Program-made: the position numbers and the translations under genes
The notes under the pieces: generated by a model
Told to the model about the DNA's origin: nothing
The model's database searches: none
The model's input: the letters and a program-made list of their open reading frames with translations, nothing else
Shown here: piece by piece, positions 44,956-56,067 of the stretch
How the letters are laid out: each line of letters opens with the position of its first letter
How positions within the stretch are numbered: the stretch's first letter is position 1
NCBI GenBank assembly: GCA_900169235.1
Contig: FWCC01000094.1
Coordinates: 248,001 to 312,000, forward strand
Length of the DNA stretch: 64,000 bases
Direction of reading: 5' to 3'
DNA from: Zarea fungicola
Taxonomy: Eukaryota > Ascomycota > Sordariomycetes > Hypocreales > Cordycipitaceae

Positions 44956-46971
44956 TCATACAGGACTCGCCAGGGGACTCACGCTGTCCAGCGGCGCCGC
45001 GTGCAGAGCCGGCCGCCCAGATGACGACGATGACGCCGCCGCCGCCGTCGTCGCCTTCTTGAGCAGCACGCCCTTGACCCAGTCCGCGACCTCATCGTCC
45101 TCGGTGCCCGAGTGGAGCGAAATCCTACCGACCTGCTCCGCCACCTTGTCGGCGGCCTCGCCCTCCTCCTCCTCCTCGGCCACCTCTGCTATCGTAATTG
45201 GCTTGGAGAGGGACGCGAGCCATGGGTGCTGCAAAAGTGCCGCATACGTCGGCCGCTTCGCGGGGATCTTGTTTGTGCACCCTCGCACAAAGTCTTTGGC
45301 CACGTCCGAGTAGCCTTCTTCAGGCAGCGTTGGGGGTTCACCTTCGACAATGGCCTAGAAAGAAAAGAAAAAGAATTGGCTGTTAGTAACATGATGAATC
45401 TTTTTTTAATAAAAAAAAAAAAAGATGCGGCCACTCACATTTAGTTGACCAAAAATCGTAGACGACACCTCGGGCGGATATGGATAGCGGCCCAAGGCAC
45501 ATTCAATCACCGTCAGCCCAAGACTCCATACATCACTCTGCACGCTGTACGTGCCCTCCGCGTTGCCCGATTGCGCCATGCCGCCGCCAGATATACGCTC
45601 GGGTGCCATGTAGCTCTGGCATCCTATGTTGGTCTTGGCAATGCTCGCGACGAGGTTGCCGCTGACGCCGAAATCGCAAATCTTGATCTGCCCGCGCGTG
45701 TTGACGAGGATGTTGGTGGGCTTGACGTCGCGGTGGATGATGTTGTGGTCATCCTTGAGGCACTTGAGGCCCATGACCGTCGAGTTGGTAATCTTGCGCA
45801 GGATGCTCTCGGGGATGCCGCCGCTGTAGACCTTGTCGATGGAGCCGCCGTCCATGTACTCGATGCACATGTAGACGGCGCCTTCCTGGTAAAACGCGCC
45901 GTAAAAGTCGATAATGTAGGGCGATACGCACTCGTGTAGAATCACAAGCTCCTTGAGTATGGTTGTGAACTTGGCGTCGTCGAGCTCCAGCCGAATCTCC
46001 TTCATGGCCATGAGCTTGCCCGTGGTGCCTGTGCCTGTGCCTGCGCCGTCGCCGTTCTGCGTCGGCGTCTCATCACCATCACGGGGCTGGTGCGCCTTGA
46101 AGCCCGAGAGACCCTGGCCGAAGCGAGGTGCCCTAGGCTTGGTGTGCCGGACCTTGTATACGGTGCCGTAGTTGCCCTTGCCAAGCTCACCAACGGTTTC
46201 CACCTCGTCGAGCGAAATCTTGAACGCCTGGCCATTGGCAAAATTGACACCCGATCTGGTAATCGTGGCCGCGCCGTCGAATGTGATCCAGCCCTTTTCC
46301 GCGTCAATGTACTTCTTAAAGTCATCGAGCTTGGAGCCTTGGGTGGAGGTGCTCGTGTTTGTGCTCGTGGTACTCGGCGGGCCAGACATATCGGACAGCT
46401 TGGGAGCGCCAGCGCGTCGCATGCTGGGAGCGGGGCTGGGGGAGGAGACACCACCGGTGCCGCCGCCCATGTCGGAGAGTTTGAGGCCGGCACCGCGGCG
46501 ATCCATGAGGGACGGCCGCGTAACAGCCGGGGCCGAGTTGTGGTGGATGCCAGGACCGGGACGGGCCATGTTGGTGGGCATGCGCGGCATAAAGGCGCCG
46601 TTGGGGCTCGCACCCAAGGGGGACATGGCGGGCGAGGCGGGCGAGCTGGCGCCGCTTGCCTGGCTGGGGAGCTTCATGCGCTCCTGCTGAAGGCGGCGGG
46701 CCTTGGCCAGCAAGTCGGCATCTAGAGAGCCCAATCGTCCAGCGAGGGGCCCGGAGGCGGCACCGCCGAGGCGCGCGGGGTTTCTGGCGTCGTCGAGGAG
46801 ACCGCGGGCAGTTGAGTTGGGATTCCGGCTGCGGGGGTCAGAGACGGAGCGGAGAGAGGGCAATCGCTTGGGAGGGTCGGCAGTGCCGTCGTTGATGGGC
46901 ATTCCGTCACCGGAAGACACGGCAGCCTCATCTTCAACGGATCCCCTCCTGGTTTCGTCGGATTCTGCCAT
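44956..46971 (-). CDS. PBS2: MAP kinase kinase of the HOG pathway
   Basis: Two exons on the minus strand, 46971-45439 and 45354-44956, give 643 residues. About 270 N-terminal residues are Ser/Pro/Gly-rich and likely hold docking sites. The kinase domain shows 'VGELGKGNYGTVYKV', the VAMK-type lysine in 'LMAMKEIRLE', 'IIHRDVKPTNILV', 'IKICDFGVSGNLVASIAKTNIGCQSYMAPERI' (key: DFG, the S-x3-T activation sites SIAKT, MAPER) and 'SVQSDVWSLGLT'. The activation-loop text is Pbs2-specific rather than Ste7- or Mkk1-like. It relays osmotic and oxidative stress from Ssk2-type MAPKKKs to Hog1. A Gly/Thr-rich insert sits after the P-loop. The frame is open 132 bases upstream of the chosen ATG; the inner ATG was preferred because the added residues are not conserved-looking. 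Confidence 0.93.
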
Positions 46972-49900
46972 GATGTCGGCGGCGTAGATCGCAGAAGAGG
47001 ATTTCTTTCTTCTCTGCTGCAGGTTGCCTCTTTGCGTCAGGGTATGTCGTTGGGCTGCGGTTGGAGGAGCCAGCCAAATCGAAGGCGGGGTATGACAACA
47101 CAAATTGTAGCTTTTTTGTTGCGTGGGGAGGTGGTGGGAGAGAAGGAGGAGACAAAGACCCCCGTTAGCTAGCGCGGCAGCATGTGATGATGTATCTGAA
47201 GAGAGTATGCGCTGATATGGGTGCGCTGGCGAAGGGCAGCAAGTAGCAGTCTATTGGGTTCGTATCGTCGTCTGGTGTCGTCGGAGACGCTGTGAGGCGG
47301 CGGGATGTTCGAGACCGGGGTCGCACAGAACCTCTTGGGTTGGGCCACTCTGGGGCGACTAGGCGGCAGTAGTCAATTTTTCTGCTTGGGCACCAGAGCA
47401 CTTTGTTGGGAGCCTCAACAGAGGGCAAAGGCGAAGAAGAAATGGTGTTGGGCGAAGGTGTACTTTTCAGCGGTGTTGAAGTTGAGGTTAGCTGTGGACC
47501 GGGAAGAGGGAATTAAAAAAAAAAAAAAAATTGGGTGAAGAACAATGGGCTTGGTGTCTTCAGATGTCACCTCGTCTCATTGATTGATTGAGGGGCTGTT
47601 TTGTTGGAGGAGACGTACCAGGTACAGCCACACCAAATGGGTACCCAGCAACAAGGTAGGTAGGTACCTCTAGTTAATAGAGACTGCGGGGCCTGTGTTC
47701 ACTGTAAAGCACCATGTCTGAGTCTGTGACAGCGATGGGCTCCAGGTGCAGAGGTACCATTTACAGGCAGAAAAAGGCTACATTTTACGCGGGCATGTAT
47801 GTACCATTCCCTACGTGCCACTGGTATTTAAAATGTGTCGACATGCTGACTCAATGATGCCTGATATTTAATTTGGTGGGACGTGGCTCATCCTGTAATC
47901 TCCTACAAGAGTACACTGCCTAGACAATAATTCCGTACCGCTGTTCTTACAAACACATGCAGGCCTGAGCGGAAGTTTCGTCACCCCACTGTACCTGCAA
48001 GATTGCCCTTCCTATCCTACGATGACAGCCGCAAAATCTAATTGTAATAGTTGCCAAATAAATTGTTTCACGTCGTTCATTAAACTCTGCAATCTACATG
48101 CAAAGCAAGGTCATAGATGCCCGTATCTCGTGCAATTGTGTATCTCGCGACACGCAATCTCCTCCCCCGTCTGCCCATCACAGCATCAACTACGTCATCC
48201 GCCCCAGCCATGGTATTGATTGCCTTTGTTGCCATTGGCTGGCCTTTACCTTTGGGATTGCGATGCAGCTAGCGGCCGTTGACTCAATGTGATGTATCGA
48301 ATAAATACCTGTAAGCAAGTAAGATGGGGAAATAGCTTGAATCTGTTCAATTTCGTTCACGCCATTATTACGGATCTTGCATTTTATTTATTTTATTTTT
48401 CAATTTACTTTCAAGGTGCTCGCTGAAGTGTGCCAAGCCGGTCACATCACTAGCAAGCATCTAGTTGCCCATTTCAGTTTCAAGTTGCACAATCCTACGG
48501 ACAAATTACATTGATCTATTGTAAATAGGTGACTTTTTTGGAAGAAAATTTAAACTCAGACGTGACCGGATTAGTTGCGACACTGTTGAAGCTTTGAAGC
48601 ACGAGACCGGCGACAACCCCATCCTCGCCCTGGAGAATGCTTCTTGGTATAGCACGCTACGTTTCTAATCTCCATTGTGTACGGCGCACCAGTACTTCAT
48701 TCTTTGGTAAGGGTAAAGTCTGGAGAATTTATTAAATACTATTCTGGTAACCTGTACTGTTTATGACTTCCTGCGTTTGCCTTCAATCATGTAATTGAAT
48801 GTGTCATCTACTGCCATCGAAAATACGTCAGCATTGGGTATCAAGATTTGGCGGGCAGATATCTAGATCTCGCACTCCAGTATCATGTCTCAAGTACTTT
48901 GTTGCGTTTATTTTTTTTCCACTCGTGTCAAACTGAATCGCGCCATTTCTGTTGAGTGCACTCGGCAACGCTTGGCCGCTTGGTGGCAGCGCAGGTGACA
49001 GACGGACGCGTCTTCCTCCTTGTAGTCCGGATGCCTCTCCTGCTACATTTAAATAGAAGAAAGATCCAGCAATATCTTGGTAGTTAATAACATTTTCCAT
49101 GTTTCAAAACAAAGGCCGTGATACATCTCTAATCTCCATGGTGAGCTGAATCAAGCCCCCGACTTTGCACTATATGATTCAAATTCCTCCCCGGCCCCTG
49201 TCATGGACGGCAAGCACTTTTTGAGCCGCACAGGTTCAGGTTCACTACCAAGATACTTTAGCGAAACAATTCTCCTCACACCAGATAGTGAAAATAATAG
49301 CATCACCTATTCGCACTCTCATTTCCTAATCTACCAAGCGTTCCACTTCTTTCTCCAACACCCGCCGCAATAGTAGTAACATAGGGTAGCAATGTCTCGA
49401 TACCAGATTACTCTAGCTTCTACACTCCAAACATGCTTAACAAAAAGGCCTTTATTAGATTGAGCAATTGACACCAGCAAAAACAGCTTTGCCCTGCATA
49501 CCCTGCATGTCATGAAGAAGGGGCTCCGCCAAGCGAGCGGGGTGCTGCAGATACTTTCTTGGCCACCGTTACACTTGAATGCATGTAAGCAGAAGTGATG
49601 TAACACACAATAGATTTCTTAGTGGAGGAAGAATGAGGTGGCAATTTAGAATGCTGCAAGTAGAAATTCAACTTGATTGACCAGGACAACATCTACCAGC
49701 TCTGCTAGTTAATTAGTCCAAGATGGTGTGCTAGGTGCATTTATTACTGCGCGTCTTGCAGTAACCAGAATCAGCTCATTCGCGACATGTGTATAGAGGC
49801 TTATTGCTGCTTTTCAATCTCCAAATTATGTGTATCCCAATGCACCTTCTGATTAATTAGGTTGTTTTATCTCAAGAATAAGACTTGAAACCCCAAGGCT

Positions 49901-52020
49901 TGGAGGAGCTGTCGCCGAATGGACGCGATCGGGTCTCGGAAGGAAACTAAACGCCAAGGTCGATCTTGTGTCCATGTTGCTAGATCCAACTGTTCGAAAC
50001 ACGTTGCCCCTTGCCAAACTAATAGTTAATAAACTGGCCCAAAGTTAAACACACTACGACACTATCTCTCCCCGCAAAAAGCCCACACAGGCTTGATTCG
50101 CCGCGCTGTCGAATGCGCCTTGCACAACGATTTCGCATCTGCAATGCAAAGCGGCGGGATGCTTCTGAAAGTATGCATGTACATGCGGGGGAAGGCATGG
50201 AAAGCCCAAGTTCCGAGCCTAATACAGTGTCCTCTGTAGTTATCCGAAGAGCATAATGGACTGGCTGCGTTCCAGGTGAGGCGTCAAAAAGACCGCGCTA
50301 GTCTTTAGCTGAGTACATGGCGGTTGTATTTAGGGTCTGGCCTAAACCTTGTCTGCGACTTTGGCGAACCTAGCTTTTACGTCCAGTCGACATGGAGCTT
50401 TTGAATTCCTTATCAAAGTGCTGCTCGGAAATAAAGGACACCAAGGCGTTAGTCGATCAAGCCAAACAGCAGCCAGGCTACGGAACAACAGCTCAAGTAA
50501 CTGCGTGCAGGAAGGCGACATTCGCCGAGAACTGTACTTGATGCTATTTCGTCAACGGCGTAATAGTGCGTACATAGTAGTTACAATAATGTCGAGTGAG
50601 CATGCAGTATGAGTAATGGTGCAGATATGAGCTGGTGGCGAGTCAGGAAAAGCCAGCATCGTACCAGAAGAAGCCTCCCAGTTAGATTGTGGGCGGGAAA
50701 CGGAGTGGTTCTGTTGTCTGGGTGGGCTGGGGGCTGTGGGCTGTGTGTGTCACGGCGCGTGGCGCTAGAGAGAGCTCATGCTCGAATGCGCTGCATCGAT
50801 TGGTTCAATTCCAATTTCTGGAATCAGAGGGACGAAAGAAGTTGACTTTTTGCTTTTGGGAACCTGATGTTGATGGAATTCCATCTTGTCGCAGGGAGGG
50901 GCAACGAGGATTCACAGAGCTACATGTATACTTGAGAATGTGCCTAAGGAGTAATCTGGAATCTTTTTCATCTTTTTCATTTCATTTTATTTCATTCATT
51001 CATTATTCACTCGACACGCACGCCAGGCCACGAGAAGAAGCGGGCGGGCCGGGTGTTGCGTCAACATGATGCTCTATGGGTTGCGCGACCAGCAAGGTTT
51101 CTTGTGCGCCCCCTTTGTCTCAATCGGTAGGTGCGGCGAGGCTGATCGTTTCCTCGCTGCGCCGGCACTTTCAAGCTTTCGAAACAATCGAATGCGTGAT
51201 AAAGTGGCTTGTCTTGGCGGGCTGCCGTCCTGATAAGCAGCAACAGCAACCAAGGACAGGCTGGCAAGGTGGCTTTTGCTACTGCAATTGAGAGCCTATA
51301 ACAATCAGCCGTCCGAACAAGATTGGGGACTGAGTACGGAGTAGAGTTGGCTGATTTAATATTTGTACAAATACTTTTTCTGCAGGTCTAATCCAGGACA
51401 TAAAATCAAGAATGGGTTGCCATCGAAATACAGTAGGCCTCCGCTGCTAGCTCGTTTCTGCAGCTGCAAGCCTTGTCTTGGCCCGTGTCATAAGTTGAAA
51501 AGAGCTCCAGCAAAAGCCCCCAAATACCTAAAGCCTAAGCAGATCCCTTGATAGCTAATAGGAAGCTTTTCTCCCCTGTACTCCGTCCCATCCTCACCGA
51601 AGCCTACCTATTGCTAACCTAGCGGCCAGCCCAGCCCTCTAGCCTAATGCTGCCAGGCAGCAGGCACAGGGGAGGTACCTGATAACTGTTACTGGTAAAT
51701 AGCGAGAGCTCCAGAGACACCCTGTCAGAGCCTGCCTTACGCGGCTCCACACGCTATTTTCCCTGCTCTCTCTCTCACTTCCACTTCGCCACGCTTCCAC
51801 GTCTTGGTTGGTTCTTCGCCATCCGCGCTTCCATTTGTCCCATCTGCCTTTCTCTTCCCTCTTCTGTTTTCTCTTCTCTTTTAAATTCCCTACATTCCTT
51901 TCATAAAACGAAGACCATCGATTTTCTTCCTCTTGACACTTTTGAACAATTTTTGCACCCAAGTCTTATCGCAACACACACACTCCCACACTCGTCATAC
52001 AAACACACTACTATCTCGAC
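46972..52020. other. 5 kb gene-free divergent region between PBS2 and the carrier gene
   Basis: Longest gap in the window. No frame on either strand has coding character; most are under 100 codons. It contains scattered GGTACC/AGGTAGGTAGGTACC words near 47630-47680, a poly-A run near 47520 and no tRNA, rRNA or repeat array. A non-coding RNA cannot be excluded. Confidence 0.5.
51755..51905 (+). promoter_or_regulatory. CT-rich tract upstream of the carrier gene
   Basis: C/T-dominated stretch (for example CTCTCTCTCACTTCC and TCTTCCCTCTTC) in the 270 bases before the start codon; probable core promoter or leader of the transporter. Confidence 0.4.
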
Positions 52021-53818
52021 ATGGACGCTTTAGCGCCCACGCCGTACAGGCTATCGCAGTTGGCTGCCCATGCCTATGAGCTGCCTCTCAAGGTTTTTGC
52101 CAAGGATGGCGGCCAGTCATCACCCTCGCTCTCACATTTATGCCTCCTCGTCTTCGAGGCTGTTCTCGAAGTCGTGTGCGTAAGCTTGCCTGGCTACATC
52201 ATTGCGCGCCTCGGCCAGTTCGACGCCGATAAGCAAAAGTTTCTCGCCAATCTCAACGTTTCCCTATTCACACCATGCCTAAGTATGTTTCCCGCATCGG
52301 CCCTCTAATCCCAAGAAATCCCCCTCGTGTGCGTCTAACAATTCATCTTCCTGCAGTCTTTACGAAACTCGCCTCCCAACTCAGCGCCGAAAAGCTGAGC
52401 GATCTCGCCATCATCCCTGCCATCTTCGTCGTCCAGACGCTGGTCTCATGGACTGTCGCCGTTGTTGTCGCCAAGCTCTTTCGATTTAACCGCCGTGCCT
52501 CCAACTTCGTCGTTGCCATGGGCGTATTTGGAAATTCCAACTCGCTCCCCATTTCTCTTGTACTATCGCTCTCCCAGACGATCCAAGGTCTCCACTGGGA
52601 CCGCATACCGGGCGATAACGACGACGAGGTTGCCGCGCGCGGTATCCTTTACCTTCTCATCTTCCAGCAACTCGGCCAGCTTGTGCGATGGAGCTGGGGC
52701 TATCATGTACTCTTGGCCCCCAAGGAACGATACGTCGAGTATAACCAAGACCGCGCTGAAGAGGGCCAGTATCATGATGACGACGGCGCTGAAATCCCTC
52801 CCCTCATCGAAGGACTGGATGGCGATACAGAAGACGACACTGATAGTGGGGAACACTATAATCCTCCCGGGCGTACACCCGTTGGCGGCGCATCCCGTGC
52901 CTCTGTGGTAGGATCGTCCGACGATGAGGGCTCACCCAAGAAGAAGCGATCGAATGGCATCCCCCAGCAAGCCGATTTCTTTACCTTCCCCCGTGTCCGT
53001 AACAGTGACGACGAGGACAGCCAAGAAGACGACACTTGCACGACTGCCTGGGCTAAATACAAGCGAAGGGCCTGCAAGATATCTGCCCGTATCGCCACTA
53101 GCATCTCTAAACTTCGGGCCGACACTTATAAAGCTCTTCCCAGGCCCATGCAGTCGGCTCTTGACGGCCTCGTCCTGGCGGCTGGTAAGGTCTACAACTT
53201 TCTCTGGGACTTCATGAACCCGCCCCTATGGGCCATGCTCATTGCCGTCCTCATTGCCTCCATCCCCTCGCTCCAGCGCCTCTTCTTCGAAGAGGGCTCC
53301 TTTGTCAAGAACAGCGTTACGAGCGCCATCTCGTCGAGCGGCGGCGTCGCCGTTCCTCTCATCCTGGTTGTTCTCGGCGCCAACCTGGCCCGCAATACCA
53401 TGGCCAGCCCTGAGAACCTCGATGTCGAAGAGGAAGAGATTGGCACCAAGCTGCTCATTGCCTCGCTTCTGAGCCGCATGCTTCTCCCCACCGTCATCAT
53501 GACGCCCATTCTAGCAATTTTTGCCAAGTATCTCAATGTCAGCATCCTTGATGATCCCATTTTTGTCATTGTCTGCTTTCTCCTCGTTGGCGCCCCGAGC
53601 GCCCTGCAGCTTGCCCAGATTTGCCAGATCAACAATGTCTACGAAAAGACAATGGGCCGCCTGCTGTTTCAAAGCTATGTCATCTGGTTAGTACAGCACC
53701 TCTCTTCTTGTACAGTTCATGCGTCCAAATGCTAACCTTGCGTGCCAATAGGATTCTGCCCTCCACTCTTGTGCTGGTCATGCTCGCACTAGAAGTCATT
53801 GAGTGGGCTCGGCTGTAA
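52021..53818 (+). CDS. auxin-efflux-carrier-family (PIN-like) membrane transporter
   Basis: Three exons (52021-52282, 52357-53686, 53752-53818) give 552 residues. Five or so hydrophobic spans occupy residues 40-215, containing 'NLNVSLFTPCLIFTKLAS' (key: NxSLFxPCL-F-KLA) and 'GNSNSLPISL', then a 150-residue acidic hydrophilic loop, then a second membrane block from about 330 with 'NPPLWAMLIAVLIASIP' and 'LGANLA'. This two-halves layout with a long loop matches fungal AEC/PIN-like carriers (yeast Ecm3 and YNL095C type), placed in the endoplasmic reticulum or plasma membrane; substrate unknown. Splicing across intron 1 rebuilds the conserved 'PCLIFTKLA', and the short last exon supplies the final span. 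No defects seen. Confidence 0.9.
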
Positions 53819-54429
53819 ATGCTTTCTTCTTCTCTTTCCTTCCAAACAACGGCATATTTCTGTATTCTATTAGCGCGTTTGGAGTTATTCTGGTTATCGC
53901 ACGGGCCCTAGCACGCCTGTGAGCCTTTTCTTTTTGCACATGGCGTTTTGGTAGGTGCAGATGGATCCGTGAAAACGGAAGCCCAGTAATGGCTTCTACA
54001 TGTGTTGGCTTTACACACGTATTTCGATCAAACTATATCAGCATTGTAACGGCAGACTTTTGCAGCGCCGTTTTGTACCCGGTTTCTTGTTTCATTATTT
54101 CTCTTTTTATCAATTTTGGGGAACCAGTTGGAGCGAGGCCCAAAGTCACTACCAGGAGGATGAGATTGTACGGTTCTGAATAAAACCATGACGATGTCCT
54201 ACCAAATTCCGAAAAAAAAAAGGCGATTAATCGTGTATTTGTCTTGTACTCTTCCTCTTTTCTTGTGCCAATAAATTTGATCCAGATAAAAAAAAATAGT
54301 AGACTGCGTTGTGAAAACAAAAAAGGTCCCGTGCGCCGTAAACAATGAGGTAATATATCCGGAACTGCATCATCTCCTTTCCGTGTTTCTCGAGTGAGAT
54401 ACAGGCTGTCTCATATGCTCGTCCTCTTT
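53819..54429. other. convergent intergenic region
   Basis: Between 3' ends of the carrier and the FMN-binding protein gene. A-rich and T-rich runs only. Confidence 0.6.
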
Positions 54430-55278
54430 CTAGACTGCTCCATTGACAACATTGGTGGGAGGAACTAGCGCCCAGTCGCGAACGTTGCCCTTGAAGTCGC
54501 TGATGCGGACCGTCTTGATGTCGACAATGATGACACGGACGTCCTCCCCAGCGACGAAACGGCTCGTGTCCGCCTCGGCCGCCTCACCGGCAGGCGTGAA
54601 CAAGGCACTGCCGTCTTCAAAGGTGTTGTTTTCGAGGTGCTGGGCGACGTAGAACTTCTCCTCATCGGAACCCGTCGGGGCTAGGCGCGCGGCACCTCCT
54701 ATGGTGGCGCTGATACTGGACATGGCGGAGCTGTTGAGGTTGAGGAGGAGTGAAGCGAGGCTGGAGCGGTGTTCTGGTGCCGGGGAGCCGCCGGATGGGC
54801 GTCGTCCGTGCGGGCGGTGGGAGACCCCTTGTGAATTGAAGAGAGTTGGCCTTGTACCTTGCAAATTCTTTTTTTGCACTATTTTTATTACTTACAACCG
54901 TGGACTAACAGAGAAACGCTGGGGTTGCTGACAATGTTGGTCGTTTTGCGCGAAGCAGGGTTCGTGGTCATGACGATGACGGGCGCGGAGGAATGTGGCG
55001 ACGACGGCAGGTAGGTATAGTTCATCAAGGAGACCTGAGGAACATTGTCGGTACAAGTAGCGAGATGTAGCTATAAATTCAACGAGAAGAAACCGTCAAT
55101 ACATGTTAGCCGGCCAGTCCGCCCAGTTGAAAGTCAAGGTTGGGCAGCCTTTTTGGGTGGCGCTGCATACAAAACGGGCATTCTCCAAGCACTGCACAAC
55201 TTCGTGAGGGAGAGTGCTGGTCACTTGCTTGTTTGTGTCGCCTTCGGAGGCCTCGTAGTTGAGTGGTATCTTGTCCAT
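54430..55278 (-). CDS. pyridoxamine-5'-phosphate-oxidase-like FMN-binding protein
   Basis: Three exons on the minus strand (55278-55171, 55070-54896, 54827-54430) give 226 residues. The joined protein reads 'ENARFLHLATCTDNVPQVSLMNYTYL', 'VIVMTTNPASRKTTNI' and 'NPSVSLLVHGWVSHRP' (key blocks), then an alanine-rich helix and 'SISATIGGAARL'. This is the split-barrel layout of fungal PNPOx-like proteins related to yeast YLR456W and YPR172W; FMN binding is inferred and the reaction is unknown. The intron 54895-54828 is only defined by frame: GTAAGT donor with an AAG acceptor restores 'HGWVSH'. An unspliced reading would begin falsely at 54879 within intron sequence. Confidence 0.82.
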
Positions 55279-56067
55279 GGTTGCAATGAGAGAACAGCTA
55301 ACGACAATACTCGTAAACTGTGTTGATGAGGGAGTGAAGATGCGATCAGTGATGTATGAGCGGACAGATGACCCCGCCAGCGTGGTCTTTGCCTATCGTG
55401 GATGGATAAGGACAAAGCTTGGGGTGTGGCGGCGCTTTTCGACCCAGTAACCTGCTGAGGTAGAGTGGCGTGTGTGGCGCTTTATTAGGTAGTACCTAGG
55501 TACCTTCCCTACCTAAGGTAGTTACTTGACAACCCTAGCGTTTAGCCGCCTCGAGTGGCCGTTGCTTCAGGCTGGGCCTTCCCTCTTCAGTAAGTATCCA
55601 GTGCTGAGGCTCGGCTTTGGAAACTTGCCCCGAAACCCCAATCCGGGGTAACTCAACTAACTAATTGTTAGCGGGTGACTGGCCCGGCACAACGCGGCCT
55701 AGCATCTTACTCTAATAAAAGCGCAGAAGGCGGGAGTGACGGGAGACGTTTGCCGAGGAGCAAAGCTGGGCGTGACTATTCGAGTCCGGCTACTTTCGGC
55801 TCCCCACGGACGCCTTGGCTTGGTGTAGCTTCTCAATTATTAGCTGTTTACGGACGGTATCGAGACATTCTGAGTATTTTCTTTCTCTCTTCATCACATT
55901 CTCCTCCCTTCCCCACGAGCCATTGACTTTACTTTGTTTGGGGAAATTGTGCTTACCGCCTCGTGGTGGATTTCTCATCTATTTCCAACGCTGCATTGCC
56001 AATCTGGTTTATGCTTTCCTTTTGCTTGCCATCACAACACACAACTCTCACACACGCCTGAGCTACT
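55279..56067. other. divergent intergenic region
   Basis: Promoter space for the FMN-binding protein (left) and the carboxylase (right). Contains nested palindromes at 55485-55516. No gene seen. Confidence 0.6.
55485..55516. repeat. nested palindromes TTAGGTAG...CTACCTAA around TACCTAGGTA
   Basis: Arms TTAGGTAG (55485-55492) and CTACCTAA (55509-55516) enclose the perfect 10-bp palindrome TACCTAGGTA (55493-55502). Confidence 0.9.

Noticed and set aside
46002..46725. 200-codon frames on both strands
   Set aside because: Shadows of the GC-rich PBS2 N-terminal coding region.
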